64,000 bases of DNA from Carposina sasakii (GCA_014607495.2 CP053172.1:2308888-2372887), one strand, 5' to 3'; counted from the stretch's first letter, positions 11,259 through 22,045 are shown. Numbers and translations are program-made. The notes: generated by a model not told the origin, from the letters alone.

Positions 11259-13264
11259 ATGCAAGGTATCGTGCCTATTCCCATACATGACGCCTTGAAG
11301 CCGATATCATGGCTTGCCGGATGCTGGTCAACAAAAAATGGCAAAGGAACCTATCCCCATATAAAAGACTTCAATTACCATGAAAATTTGGAATTCACAT
11401 GTATAGGTTGGTAACATTCCGTTTATATCAGGACGTGGTCGTCCTTGGCGCAAAAATACGCTTCGGGTTGCGGGCCTTGGGGCAACCCCGTGCCCGGCCA
11501 AAATTCTGGGCGCGCGACAACGCGCCGGTAACTTAAGTCTAACTAACAGATAGTCTGACCCATTTGGGAAGGGAAAGATGCGGCTGGCCGACGCGGGCCG
11601 GTCTAGTCGACCCCTGGTATTACCAGGGTGCACCCGGCCACTTGAGCTGCCACTGCCGACGGCGGGGCAGGATAATAGTCCGGGAGGTAGCGTTGCATTT
11701 TTGATGGTGATTTTAGGCCGATCGATTTTGAGTGCAATTGATAGTTTAGATGAGGACATCAATTGAATTGAGCGTCAGCAGGCGCACTCAGGGTGGGGCG
11801 AGTGGGCAGAGAATGTCAAAAAAAAAATCCAAAAATTATTTCTGTTCGTCCGAAAATTTGCACATCAGTAGTTTTAACAATAATAATAATTATAGAAACC
11901 GTCAGCTGTGAAGAAAATGGCGGGTTGTACGTCAGCAGGTTATATATACCTATATTAAAAATAATTATTTTCATTTCATTTCCGGTCGAATGAAACTGAT
12001 ACAGGTTATTCTTTATGCTATAAAAATGATAAAAAAAAAAGCCTCAGCAGATCTATCGATAGGGGTAAAATCGTCAGCAAGGTTAATGCATACTCGGATT
12101 GAATACCTGCTCGGCACATATAATCCCCTTGCTGACGATTTTACCCCTATCGATAGATCTGCTGAGGCTTTTTTTTATCATTTTTATAGCATAAAGAATA
12201 ACCTGTATCAGTTTCATTCGACCGGAAATGAAATGAAAATAATTATTTTTAATATAGGTATATATAACCTGCTGACGTACAACCCGCCATTTTCTTCACA
12301 GCTGACGGTTTCTATAATTATTATTATTGTTAAAACTACTGATGTGCAAATTTACGGACGAACAGAAATAATTTTTGGATTTTTTTTTTTTGACATACTT
12401 GAAATTCTCTCCCCACCCTTACTGGAGCTGCTGACGTTCGAGTTACTCAATGACTATCCATGAAAAGTACGTTATGACATTAATCAATCGACCAGAAATT
12501 ATTTTGTAAAATGCAACGCTACCTCCCGGACTATAAGAAAAGGAAGAAAGAAAAAAGTGCTGCGTATTCTTGCAATATAATTGCAGGTTTATGTTAATCC
12601 ATCATTCACATCCATACTATTATAAATATGGAAGTAGATGCCTGTCGATCTGTCGCACTTTCAAAACTATCCACTGAACCGATTTCAATAAAATTTGGTA
12701 CATAGGTAGTCTAGAGCCTGAGAAAGGACATAGGCTACTTTTTTATCCTGGATTGTTTCGGCATTAGTTTTTAGCGTCCACTAATTATGAATATGTATTA
12801 CTTGGGTATTCTTACCTAAAATATTTGATTATGATACTGGCAAAAGGTATTTTAAATATGAAAATGGGCAGTCAGTGAAAGTAGTAATTATGAACCATGA
12901 ATTTACAGGTCAACCTATGTTCAACTTCACAACACTATCCATGCATCCTGAAAACATGACCCCAATGCACCAAGAGAGGGGTTTCCTACGAGTGAAGCCT
13001 GGTACTAATGAAGTGGCTTTTCTTGTTAGCCACAATTTTGGTTTAACATCACTTGAAGAAGGTCGATGTTCACCCGACTCCAAGGAACTAACACTGGAGA
13101 GTGTTAACATCAACAGGATGTCATTCGCTAAGCCACCTCTTGTTACCAAAATCAAGAGATGTTTTAAGCTATTGGATGATGGCAAGCTACAGATTGTTTT
13201 GTACATGCAAACTGAGAATACACCACTGACAGAACACCTTTGTGCTACTTATGATAAGATTTAA
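11259..13264 (+). CDS. Nitrobindin / THAP4 C-terminal-family haem protein, two exons
   Basis: Exon 1 is 11259-11406 and exon 2 is 12909-13264, joined as TGTATAG|gttggt ... tttacag|GTCAACC. This gives CI-GQPMFNF in frame and a 167-residue protein. The family is a ten-stranded beta-barrel that binds ferric haem and isomerises peroxynitrite; in vertebrates it is fused to a THAP zinc finger, which is absent here. Sequence support: ALKPISWLAGCW (family LxxLLGxW) with KGTYPHI (family GxGxYPTI) near residues 12-36; GQPMFNF; MHQERGFLRVKPGTNEVAFLVSHN; MSFAKPP; and the C-terminal TEHLCATYDKI, whose His is the expected proximal haem ligand. The length fits a stand-alone nitrobindin. The 1.5-kb intron holds GC-rich sequence, an 860-bp foldback and a Helitron-like fragment. 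The start ATG is the first in the open frame, ten residues before the conserved region. Confidence 0.95.
11410..11674. other. GC-rich intronic segment, probable LINE remnant
   Basis: Sharply higher GC than its surroundings (gggccttggggcaaccccgtgcccgg and ggccgacgcgggccgg). It contains a 14-bp palindrome-like cctggtattaccagg. Short open frames on both strands have no recognisable domain. Composition suggests a fragment of a GC-rich retroelement. Confidence 0.4.
11675..12534. repeat. 860-bp foldback (long inverted repeat) in nitrobindin intron 1
   Basis: The left arm (11675-12082) and right arm (12127-12534) are reverse complements around a 44-nt loop (12083-12126). The inner ~275 bp of each arm are near-perfect, including CAGATCTATCGATAGGGG and its partner. 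The outer part is more diverged, but the termini match again at ATAGTCCGGGAGGTAGCGTTGCATTTT. Recurrent GTCAGCAG/CTGCTGAC motifs lie along the arms. No coding capacity; open frames here are by-products of the palindrome. If transcribed with the intron it would fold into a long hairpin RNA. Confidence 0.9.
12611..12784 (+). mobile_element. Helitron-like fragment (second family), intronic
   Basis: Begins TCCATACTATTATAAATATGG and ends AGCGTCCACTAA, with the internal GAACCGATTTCAATAAAATTTGG and GGACATAGGCTACTTTTTTATCCTGG blocks shared with the Helitron-like copies at 24488, 40196, 40604 and 55621. The 5' TC and 3' CTRR termini fit Helitron ends. Confidence 0.6.
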
Positions 13265-13994
13265 AAGCAAATAATTTTATACCCATTCTTGGGTAAAAGG
13301 AACTACATCCATACTTATTACTCAACTAGTGGACGGCAGCAACTTTATAGCCTTTATGTCCTTGTCTGTACACCCAAGTGTAAAAAAAATCAAGAAGTTT
13401 GATTCAGTAAATAAAGGTGACAAACAAAAAAACTTACTTTTACATTTTAAATATTGGTTAGGTAGGATAAGCATCATGATTTATCTATTTTGTTGAGCTT
13501 GAATGTCCATTTTTTCCAATAATACTGTGCCAATTTTACTGAGGTCAAATCCTACATTGTAATTGATTGATTGCCTATCTTGGAGAAATCTGGCAATCTT
13601 TGGTTAGGAAGATTGTTCTAGAACAGAGGCCAGGCAAAATAGAAGACACATCCATCATTCTGTTGTAGTTGCACTGAATCAATAATACAGGAGTCTGTAG
13701 TTATATTAATATTTATTATTACTTACAAGTTTTAATATTGGAATTGTACATCATTTAAAATAAACTTATCATGCCACACTGCATTATATTCTAATTTTAC
13801 AACCCCAAATTATAATCTAAAAGCTAAGGTTTCCTAGGATAGCAGTGGCTGGCTGCAAGAAAAACATTCTGTCTTTGCCGTGAGAACCTGTCACATTTTA
13901 CTCTATTCTTCCTACTATAGAAAATACAATTGATGAAAAATAGATATAAGGCTATTAAGAGATAGTGGGATACATAAGTTCATGCTGCATAGGC
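13265..13994. other. Convergent 3' flank between nitrobindin and TAF10
   Basis: Noncoding AT-rich sequence. AATAAA signals at about 13410 suit the nitrobindin transcript end. No further gene or repeat was recognised. Confidence 0.5.
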
Positions 13995-14149
13995 CAGGCG
14001 TGGCCAACTTGGTGAGACCCAAGATCTACTGTACACTGACAACACACTGTCTGATCTTAAAATGAAACAGGTCAGTATTTTACAGCAGTATGTGGCTTGG
14101 GACAGTCAACTGGTTTAATTAGATGCAATTAACCAGTTGGCCACCCCTG
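13995..14149. mobile_element. hAT-type MITE with 8-bp target duplication
   Basis: Starts CAGGCGTGGCCAACTTGG and ends CCAGTTGGCCACCCCTG, giving terminal inverted repeats of about 14 bp. It is flanked by gcataggc (13987-13994) and gcataggg (14150-14157), a 7/8 direct repeat as expected for hAT insertion. A related, longer copy lies at 38480-38789. The sequence gcatagggtattaatga is duplicated again just downstream (14150-14200). Confidence 0.75.
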
Positions 14150-14325
14150 GCATAGGGTATTAATGACTTTGCCTGGCATAGGGTATTAATGATTAAGCCA
14201 GTCATTAATACTGCCAGTAATTAGTGTATCTGTTACACCCCAGGTAAGTTCACTATATCCAAGTACTTGAATGGTAAATCCATTAATTTTTACAAAACAA
14301 TCAATTTATATGATACAGATTGCAG

Positions 14326-15107
14326 TCAGACATAGTAGTGGGGTTTACGGGCAGTAATTCCATACTCTTGCAAGGCTGGCACCAAATCTTCCATGGTCAT
14401 GACATATTTTTTTTCTTTAGGGCCTTTCTGGTTCTTGCTAAGTGACATTTGGGTAGAAGTGCGCATTTTGCAGTGCTGTAGAGCATCATTTGCAATGTCG
14501 GACAGGAATTTTTGAGCTGCCAGTGCTATTAGCCTCACCAGCCTAAAAGATATATGTACACAGTTAGTAGGTATTTATTTAAATATACTCTGAACAAAAC
14601 TACAAAATTTATTTATATTTTCCTTTGTACATGAGTACATATTATACACATGGCCGTATTCTCAAAATGGAAGTCAGAACTGCAGAATCATAAAGGAAAC
14701 GACGATACACCCACCTCCACGTTTTTAATAGCGGGTTCTAATGTCAGTTCAGTGAGAAGTTGCTAGATTATTGCCCAAGTTCCTTCTCGAGTTCCGAGTC
14801 CACTCTTACGGAGATGCAGCTGATGTATTCTAGTGAAGCCCCGCATTGGCACAAGACTTTAATATACTTGTAAAAACTATTTAATTAAAGCAACACACTT
14901 GTGCCCATTTTTTGTACGATATTAGGTGTCTGAAGAACTGTATTATTTCTACTAGAAGTCGTGCATTATTTACCTTGGATCCTGAGACTCAAATCCTGCC
15001 ATATTCAGATAATGTGATACCACAGAATCAGGTATAGATGGGTTGTAATTTTCGAGTTGTAAAAGGAAATCAGCTAGAGCGTGACCAAGTCCTCCATCGT
15101 CTTCCAT
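14326..15107 (-). CDS. Taf10: TAF10, TFIID/SAGA histone-fold subunit, two exons
   Basis: Exon 1 is 15107-14974 and exon 2 is 14542-14326 on the minus strand. The splice GATCCAAG|gtaaat ... tatcttttag|GCTGGTG restores [13 protein letters not shown]. The protein has 116 residues. TAF10 is a histone-fold subunit shared by TFIID and SAGA and pairs with TAF3/TAF8 or SUPT7L in the nucleus. Family landmarks: [87 protein letters not shown]. This is nearly the whole TAF10 domain with almost no N-terminal disordered tail, so it is shorter than the human protein. The start is the first ATG of the exon-1 frame and is supported by the conserved EDD...L helix. The intron (14543-14973) contains a dispersed repeat in minus orientation. 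Confidence 0.97.
14640..14870 (-). repeat. Dispersed repeat, 'catcagctgcatctcc' family, in TAF10 intron
   Basis: The segment GGAGATGCAGCTGATGTATTCTAGTGAAGCCCCGCAT and its flanks recur through the window: about 26400-26600 (-), 37081-37190 (-), 38940-39110 (+), 42935-43100 (+), 48770-48890 (+) and 63018-63180 (+). No ORF or clear termini, so I leave it unclassified. Confidence 0.65.
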
Positions 15108-15452
15108 GTTAGTGGAATGTAATAACATACCTACTCGAATTAGACAATCATAACAATTACATACGAACTCAGCTTATTTCAAAAGAGTAGGAGAAAGTAG
15201 TAAAAAGAAGGTGAAAATTTGCAATTTTTGGAACAAAAACAATACGCTTGCTTTTTTTTAGTTTATCCCGCCCGCCGAAGGAAAGGCAAGCAAGGGGAAC
15301 TATGCCCATACAGCCATTGTCTTTAGTAAATAATTTATAAATAAAAAAATATAAAAAACTATTTATTTCAGACAGAGTCCATAATTGAGTTAGTAGGTAT
15401 GCGAGAAAACTTAAGTGACTAGGTTAGTAAACATAAGAATAATAATAATACA
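15108..15452. other. Upstream flank of TAF10 with repeat fragment
   Basis: Contains the presumed TAF10 promoter side (15108-15250) and, at 15258-15340, a truncated copy of the 8.9-11.2 kb repeat (TTTAGTTTATCCCGCCCGCCGAAGG). No core promoter element could be identified with confidence. Confidence 0.5.
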
Positions 15453-16091
15453 TTAATTCAAGTATTTGCCCGGTACTGCACCTACCACATGCATGTGAGT
15501 ATGCGTCCAGTCTGTCAATATTGGGCAGTCCGGCTTTTCACTTATTATTCTTAGAATAATGTTAGTACTTCCGCGTACTCTTCGCAATAGCGAGGCGGTG
15601 CGCTTGCGAATCACTGTATGAAACCCGTCGGTGTGCGCTTGCGCAAACATTCCGGAGGCGCTGCAGTGACGCCGGAGCCCCAACATCATTCTAAGACCAT
15701 TATTATATTGTATTCGGAGAGCATTGAAAGCTCGCTGTGTATAGTTGACCCACAAATTGCATGTGTATAAAGACTGACAGTAAGCCCTAAAAAGAGTTAG
15801 TTTGACCTCCGTACTGCACTTTGCAAATCTGCGAGTCAACATATTGCAGCGAACTGCCAACGCCCTCCTTTCCCTTTCGATATCGTTGTCATCCTTCAAA
15901 TCCTCAGTAACGATATGATGGATGCATGAACGTATAAAGAATAACGGACAGAGTGTTGTCACTACACAGAGTGAAGCATTCATAGTAAGCTCGGCAACGA
16001 TATTCCACGGAGTAGGGATGTGTATTGACGCGTTATTCACACACACATACAAACCATAGTAAGCTCGGCGCCTACTAGAAAATACGCACAC
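15453..16091 (-). pseudogene. Non-LTR retrotransposon ORF2 C-terminal fragment
   Basis: The minus strand reads DLKDDNDIERERRALAVRCN, RRFAKCSTEVKLTLFRAYCQ, SLYTCNLWVNYTQRAFNAL, IQYNNGLRMMLGLRRHCSAS and GMFAQAHTDGFHTVIRKR. This is the region C-terminal to the RT palm in a common lepidopteran LINE type (ERERR...LFRxYCxSLYTC...YNNxxRxLLGLPRHCSASGMF). The RT catalytic core is missing upstream. The first 60 residues of the open frame do not look like part of the family. It is a truncated retroelement, not a host gene. Confidence 0.8.
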
Positions 16092-16936
16092 ATGCCCAAC
16101 GCGCCGCCATTTCGGTGCTTCAATCTGTGCAGTGACAGCATTACGTCCGTTGTTCTTTATACGTTCATGGATGGATGATGGTGATGAATGGATTTCAAAT
16201 CGGGAAAATCCTCAAGAATGTGTGTAAAATTAGTCACAATCAAAAATAATTGCAGAAACAACTTACATGAGCCCATGAAGAGATCATATTCCGACAAACC
16301 ATGCACACGCACTAGATTCACATTACAAGTAAACAAAATATAGCTTATCTACGTCTACCACAAAACATCACTTTACGGATACATGCAAGCCATTTATTTA
16401 TTTATGATAGATGATAATGATGAATGGAAACCGGGAAAAGTGCCTCCACTCCACATGTTTACAAAAAAAGATAACATAATCGTCGTTTAGTAAATTAATT
16501 AATTTAGTATAGTATTGGTAGATGATTTAAGATGATAAATAAATGAATGCGTTATTGTTTTCGATTTGAATTTTGGTCCCCTTCTTTGTCAAGTACAAAA
16601 ATTAATCTGAGCGCTTTCCACTCGCCCGCACAGGGTACGTACGTACAGTAACTCACTTATCATCATTTTGTCATTTATCATCAAAATCATCAATTTGTGA
16701 ACTAACGTAATTAAATCCATCAGTAACGTATTCGTAACACCACATATTAAGCCCAGGCGCGCACTTGGCGAATTGTATGGATATGTTACATGGTAAAAGC
16801 CCGAATAATTTTGCGATTCGCTCTTTTACTACCGTTCACTTGGTAAATCCTAGGATTTACATAAAGGCACGGTAAATGTTGAATATAACATATTTAGGAA
16901 AATATATAAAGGTGTTTTAAAAGGTTCTCTATTATA
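16092..16936. other. Spacer with partial repeat copies and a short palindrome
   Basis: 16160-16440 holds degraded pieces of the 8.9-11.2 kb repeat (CTTACATGAGCCCATGAAGAGATC, CATGCAAGCCATTTA). 16843-16860 is the perfect 18-bp palindrome GTAAATCCTAGGATTTAC. Nothing coding was seen. Confidence 0.5.
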
Positions 16937-16937
16937 A

Positions 16938-18295
16938 TAATAATAATAAGCCCACAGGGCAGCTTGTGGCGAGCTGTTGGGAGGTAGCGTTCCCACGGAC
17001 CTGAAGTACTCCCGGGGGAAGACCCTGTTTCTCATCTCCGGCGCCGGAGTGAAGTCTGACGAGGAACAGTTCCCTCGCCTCTGCCTTGCCTTCGCCGGCC
17101 GGGCAGAGTGGAGTCGCGAGAGCTATGACAGCTCGAGGGTGGACGTGCCCGTCAGTAAGTGGCAAGTTGGCTTCGGTTTAAAGTCCAGGGGTACCCCTCC
17201 ACCCTAGCCACTCACCAAATGTTGCCCCCTTTGTCGCTCCGTGCGTGCGGCCGTTTCAGGGGGCCCATTAAATGAGTCGGCGAGTCACCGCCTGCCACCA
17301 AACAATTATGAGACTTGGTTGTAATGGCAGGCGTCCGTTAGTCTCCTTCAATAGCCCAGTTACCCAACCCTAACATTTAGCCCCATAGCCCCATCCCAGC
17401 CCATTCCCATCGCATGACATAGCTCGGCACTCCAATAGACTTGCACATGGTGGAGACCATCGCCGGTTGTATCATATTGTGCGGTCGGCGATGGTATCCG
17501 CCATGTGTATACCACACCATATCAAAGTTCTCTTAAAGGGCCTCTATATCATGGCCACAGCCCGATGCACGCCTCTCAAAGGACCGGGACTCTGTAGTCC
17601 CGAGAATTTAAACAAAAGATACAATAATAATAATAAGCCCGCAGAGCAGCTTTGTTGCGAAGTTGTTGGTTATTGGCGTCACCACGGACCCGAGTTCAGA
17701 GGGCCACTTTATCATCTTTTAGCTTGCCTTCATTGGCCGGCTAGGAGGGAACAGCGCAAGAGCGGAACCTTTGCTCCAGGGTGGAAGTGTAAAATGTCAT
17801 AACGCCGGGGGTAACTGACGTTCACGCCCCGCAGTCTCATCTTTCTGCACCCTTAGCCGCCCGCGCCGGTGTTGCCTCCCTGGCATGCGCCACTTATGGG
17901 GAGCCCACCTCATGGCCTTAAATTACGGGCGGCAAGTCACCGCCTGCCACCTCACAATTTTGGGACTAGATTGTAATGGCTGGCGTCCGATAGTCTCCCT
18001 ATATTAAATAGCCCTTATCCAGCCACCCAACATTCAACCCCATAGCCCATGACCTTAGTTTTCCATCGCACGACTTAGATCTGCACTCCAATAGTCTTTG
18101 CACATGGCGGGGACCATCACCGGGTGTATCATATTGTGCGCTCGGTGATGGTATCCGCCATGTGTATCCCATACCATATTAATGCTCTCTTAAAAGGGCC
18201 TCTACATCTTGGCTACGGCCCGATGCACGCCTCTCAAAGGACCGGGACTCTGTAGTCGCGTGAATTTCGGAAGACATACAGTAATAATAATAAAG
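16938..18295 (+). repeat. Dimeric retroposon-like repeat, locus A
   Basis: Two related units lie head to tail: about 16950-17632 and 17633-18295. Each begins after an (AAT)n tract with GCCC[AG]CAG[AG]GCAGC and ends with CGGGACTCTGTAGTC[CG]CG[AT]GAATTT followed by (AAT)n. Each contains GGTGTATCATATTGTGCG-like and CTCTCAAAGGACCGGGACT blocks. The same dimer is present in reverse orientation at 50265-51640. The (AATAAT)n tails resemble 3' ends of non-LTR elements. The open frame at 16977-17207 is conserved between the two loci only because the repeat is, so I do not call it a gene. Confidence 0.8.
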
Positions 18296-18334
18296 CTATT
18301 TATTCCAATTAGTTCTCTTCTATGCTGCTCTGGG

Positions 18335-18600
18335 AGTGAAAAAAAAACCGTATAATACTATAGCTGCTTCTCTTTCCGGGCATACTGTACAAGTCAGTAG
18401 ACGGACAAGAGGGTCTTGGTGTTTTGTAGGCGATGGGCTGACCACCTGTCAGTACTAACGGAACTTGTACATCTCAACTATACCCTCAAAATTGGTCAGA
18501 AGTGGCACCATCTGGTTCTGTCGGCCCTTGGTGCTCTGCCTACCTCATACATAAGGGGTAAAGGCGTGACTATATGTATGTAGTTCTATGGTTATTACAT
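18335..18600 (-). repeat. Dispersed repeat, 'ggtaggcagagcaccaagggccgatag' family
   Basis: The same sequence (GGGTAGGCAGAGCACCAAGGGCCGATAGAACCACATGGTGCCACTTCTGACC ... CCTCTTGTCCCTCTACTGACTTGTACAGTATG) occurs at about 26195-26310 (-), 36866-37060 (+) and 42725-42920 (+). It has no ORF. It may be a SINE or the 3' tail of a LINE. Confidence 0.65.
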
Positions 18601-19324
18601 ATTTTCTTTTAAATTCTAGCTAAACAAAGCGGACCCCGCTTGGGTATAAACCTCCTCCAACTCTTTCCACTTTCCTCTGTCCTTTCCTCTTTCTCTATTA
18701 TGTCTCATGTTTTTTATTCCTAATCTGAGTGTAATATAATAATGTTTTGTGACACAATCATCATGTGTATTAGTGATAAGTACTGACGGACCTAACCTAA
18801 CTGTTTCCTTTTACAAAAGCGATTCGCTTCTGGCACATCGCCGGCCGCTGCCATGGCACGCTCGCTTCGCTCGCTCGGTTCGTGCGTTGTTTGTCATACT
18901 CTAACCTAAGATTATTAATCTTTGTTTTATTCCCAAAACCGACTTTTACTGCTGTCAGTGGTAAAACCTAACATATAGGTACTAAATTATAATAGTTAAA
19001 GCATATACTTACCATTTTCATAAATCCTTACATTTACCAAATACAATATATATTGCATTTACCGAGGTACCAAATCCCTGGCATTTACCAACCCATGTCG
19101 GTAAATCCTGAAAACTTATTCTTAAATCTAAGGATTTACCGAAGTTCGAGCTTTTACAGTGACATAATTTATACACACATGGAACATAGACCCACCCGTA
19201 GAAATAAGCCAAAGACGCCATGCAAGGTCTTTCTTTAGGCCCACCGGCCCCACCATACTATTTTTCCGTTATCGTGTTAAGTTTCTTTGAACAGGACTTA
19301 GACGAAAAAGATCCTACATCTATG
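18601..19324. other. Spacer with repeated GGTAAATCC/GGATTTACC motifs
   Basis: No gene recognised. 19020-19150 contains at least five short matches to atttacc or its complement (for example GGTAAATCCTG and AGGATTTACCG), the motif found as a palindrome at 16843. A CT-rich LINE-tail-like stretch lies at 18645-18710. Confidence 0.4.
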
Positions 19325-20165
19325 CTCAAAAACATAATATAAAGCTATAACAGCTGTAAATAGTTTGATGTTTTTGTTTGATTGAACGCGCTAAAACTAC
19401 TGGGTCGAATTACACAAAAATTCTTTATTGTTTTTAGTCCATTTATCGAGGAAGGCTTTAGGCTATATATCATAAGTGTGACCAATAAACGCAGAATTGC
19501 AGGTAAAATGTGGAAAAAACGTTGGAAAATCTACTTCAATTGTGGAGACTTACCGTTGCAAGCTGCGTTAAACGGTATACATAGTTACTCCATAATATGT
19601 ATGAAAGAATAAAATGATCGTAGAAATGATATTGAATGAAATAAAATTGAAGGTCTAGACTGCCTGATGCAGAACCCTTAGCAGCCCAGCTAAACTTTGT
19701 TGACATAATGACAAATTACCGTCTCAGAGACAAAGTATTGCACAGCCAATGATAAGTCATCATCTTCTAATAACGTAATAAAATTGAAGGTCTACGATAA
19801 CCTGATGCAGAATCCCTTAAGAGCTCAGCATCAAATTTTTAGAGACTATGAAAATACCGTCTCTAGGGAAAAGTTATTCAACATTTTTAAAAGCATTCAA
19901 TTCCATGTCAAGTTATCTTTATGCCTGTAACAATTTTTAAATCACAGGGGCAAACGTTTAAACACGCTTGGATAATTGACTTTACCGTCAAGACTGCTTT
20001 TCACACGTGACATAATTATATGTCGCGTTGTCAAGATCACACATGGAGACATCAGTATGTTCTTCTGCCACAAGAAAATAAGCCAAAGAAATATAATCTT
20101 ACGCAGAAGTACTTTAAAATTTTATTCTGTTTGTTGACGCGGACGAAGTCGCGGGCAACAGCTAG
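19325..20165 (+). mobile_element. Helitron-like element, Lep1-type family
   Basis: Ends with GACGCGGACGAAGTCGCGGGCAACAGCTAG followed by T: a GC-rich subterminal stem and a CTAG terminus, the Helitron 3' signature. Internal blocks (TTGATTGAACGCGCTAA, GTCCATTTATCGAGGAAGGCTTTAGGC, CAGAACCCTTAGCAGCCCAGCTAAA) match the minus-strand copy at 41994-42678. The 5' end is degraded; TC at 19325 is my best guess. It has no Rep/helicase coding capacity, so it is nonautonomous. Confidence 0.75.
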
Positions 20166-21142
20166 TACATAATATAGGTAAATAATTTGCAAAAATGTTT
20201 GTTTCAGTATTTCTAAATTGAACACACGAGCAAAATAATCCTTACAACTGAACAAACGAGAAAAGAAATCTTACTAGGTCTAGTCAGTTAACTGAACTGA
20301 ACGACTGAATATGTAAAGTTTATGTTGTAAATAATAAATTTTAAATGTTTTATTCTTTTTGGTTGTATTTGTTTAATTTTTGTTACGTGATTTTGAAGCT
20401 GATATTACCTACAAAAACTTAAAAACAAAAGACATTCTCCAAATTTTTATGGAAAACAAAACGCAATTGTGCCTACGTCAATGCTGTATTGCCCTTGTCA
20501 GTCTGTTACCCGAAAATCAGGAATATTTTTTTTTGCTTTAACTTTATTTTTATACTTTTATAAATGTCATCTAACTTCAAAGTTATGATAAATTGTTATT
20601 GGCGTTCACTAAGTTATTTGTTGGAATTACTAAATATTATCACGCTGTTTGTATATTGCCCAATAAATATTAGTTACTGACGTACTTACTTTTACTTACC
20701 TTGCAAGCGAAAATAGTGTTTGTCAATTGTAGTTATTTCCTTGCCACTTATTTTTCGGTTTTGATTTTCTAAAGAATAACACATGACAAACATAATAAAA
20801 TTGTGCTCTCAAATTCATTATAGCGCAAGATAAATCCAATTTATTTTATGGCAATACTGACCTCGTGGTAATTTGCCGTGAGGTTGGTATTTCTACATCC
20901 GGCCACTGTCCTTCCTTCTTTTGCGCCGCTCCTCTAGGCAGAACTGCGAGAGAACGTGATCGATCGAATTTCTTAAAAGGCACACACCTACCCCTGTGCT
21001 CCCGAGATCACGAAATCACTCTATATCTCCTGATAAAATAATCGGGAGTTCGTGTTTCGTGATTTTATTCCGTGTGTGAAGTAGAAATCCTAAGACGCCC
21101 GCGAGGCATTTTACCCAGTGAGCACCCAACCACCCGAACAAA
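20166..21142. promoter_or_regulatory. Upstream region of the ADP/ATP carrier gene
   Basis: No coding signal or clear repeat. The final ~140 bases (GATTTTATTCCGTGTGTGAAGTAGAAATCC through CCACCCGAACAAA) read as an unspliced 5' leader directly before the ATG, with the favourable start context ACAAAATG. I could not identify a TATA box or initiator with confidence. Confidence 0.4.
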
Positions 21143-22045
21143 ATGTCTAACCTCGCCGATCCGGTCGCGTTCGCAAAGGATTTCCTCGCCGGTGGCATCT
21201 CCGCCGCCGTCTCCAAGACTGCCGTAGCGCCCATTGAGCGTGTGAAGCTGCTGCTGCAAGTCCAGCACGTCAGCAAGCAGATCACCGAAGACCAGCGCTA
21301 CAAAGGTATCGTCGACGCCTTCGTCCGCATTCCCAAGGAGCAGGGCTTCACCTCCTTCTGGCGCGGTAACCTTGCCAACGTCATCAGGTATTTCCCCACC
21401 CAGGCCCTCAACTTCGCCTTCAAGGACAAGTACAAGCAGGTGTTCCTCGGCGGAGTAGATAAGAAGACCCAATTCTGGCGCTATTTCGCCGGTAACCTTG
21501 CGTCCGGTGGTGCCGCCGGTGCCACGTCGTTGTGCTTCGTCTACCCCTTGGACTTCGCCCGTACCCGCCTCGCCGCCGACGTCGGCAAAGGCGACGGCCA
21601 GCGCGAGTTCTCCGGCCTGGCCAACTGCCTGACCAAGATCTTCAAGTCCGATGGCCTCACCGGATTGTACAGAGGTTTCGGAGTGTCGGTGCAAGGTATC
21701 ATTATCTACCGTGCCTCCTACTTCGGATTCTACGACACCGCCCGCGGCATGTTGCCCGACCCCAAGAACACCCCTCTTGTGATCAGCTGGGCTATTGCTC
21801 AGACCGTGACCACAGTCGCCGGTATCATTTCATATCCCTTCGACACCGTACGTAGGCGCATGATGATGCAGTCTGGCCGTGCTAAGGCCGATATCCTATA
21901 CAAGGGCACTATCCACTGCTGGGTCACCATTGCCAAGACTGAGGGATCTTCTGCCTTCTTCAAGGGTGCCCTCTCCAACGTGCTCAGAGGCACAGGTGGT
22001 GCATTCGTACTTGTATTATATGACGAAATCAAGAACATCCTGTAA
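21143..22045 (+). CDS. ANT: Mitochondrial ADP/ATP carrier (adenine nucleotide translocase)
   Basis: A 300-residue SLC25 carrier that exchanges matrix ATP for cytosolic ADP across the inner mitochondrial membrane. Three ~100-residue repeats each begin with the PX[DE]XX[KR] signature: [20 protein letters not shown] and [12 protein letters not shown]. The RRRMMM hexapeptide is diagnostic of adenine nucleotide carriers. The N-terminus ([25 protein letters not shown]) and [27 protein letters not shown] residues are also typical. The ORF is uninterrupted in one exon and the length is normal. Codon use is strongly G/C-ending, unlike the other genes here, as expected for a very highly expressed gene. 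AATAAA at about 22181 and again near 22825 suggest alternative polyadenylation. A recent retrocopy is possible, but no poly(A) tract or flanking repeat was seen to support it. Confidence 0.98.
   Translation: MSNLADPVAFAKDFLAGGISAAVSKTAVAPIERVKLLLQVQHVSKQITEDQRYKGIVDAFVRIPKEQGFTSFWRGNLANVIRYFPTQALNFAFKDKYKQVFLGGVDKKTQFWRYFAGNLASGGAAGATSLCFVYPLDFARTRLAADVGKGDGQREFSGLANCLTKIFKSDGLTGLYRGFGVSVQGIIIYRASYFGFYDTARGMLPDPKNTPLVISWAIAQTVTTVAGIISYPFDTVRRRMMMQSGRAKADILYKGTIHCWVTIAKTEGSSAFFKGALSNVLRGTGGAFVLVLYDEIKNIL

Noticed and set aside
11990..12463. 157-residue open frame
   Set aside because: It lies across the loop and right arm of the 860-bp foldback. The mirrored frame on the other arm is equally open, and there is no domain; it is a by-product of the palindrome.
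12875..12908. Upstream extension of nitrobindin exon 2 (frame open before 12909)
   Set aside because: Joining at the tttacag acceptor restores the family sequence CIGQPMFNF exactly. The upstream residues do not belong to the family.
16977..17207. 76-residue frame, nearly identical to one at 51362-51595 on the other strand
   Set aside because: Conserved because both are the same dispersed repeat. No family resemblance and no start or splice context.
21065..21694. 209-residue frame antisense to the ADP/ATP carrier
   Set aside because: Open only because of the biased third positions of the sense gene. The composition (Gly/Glu/Val-rich) mirrors the sense codons.
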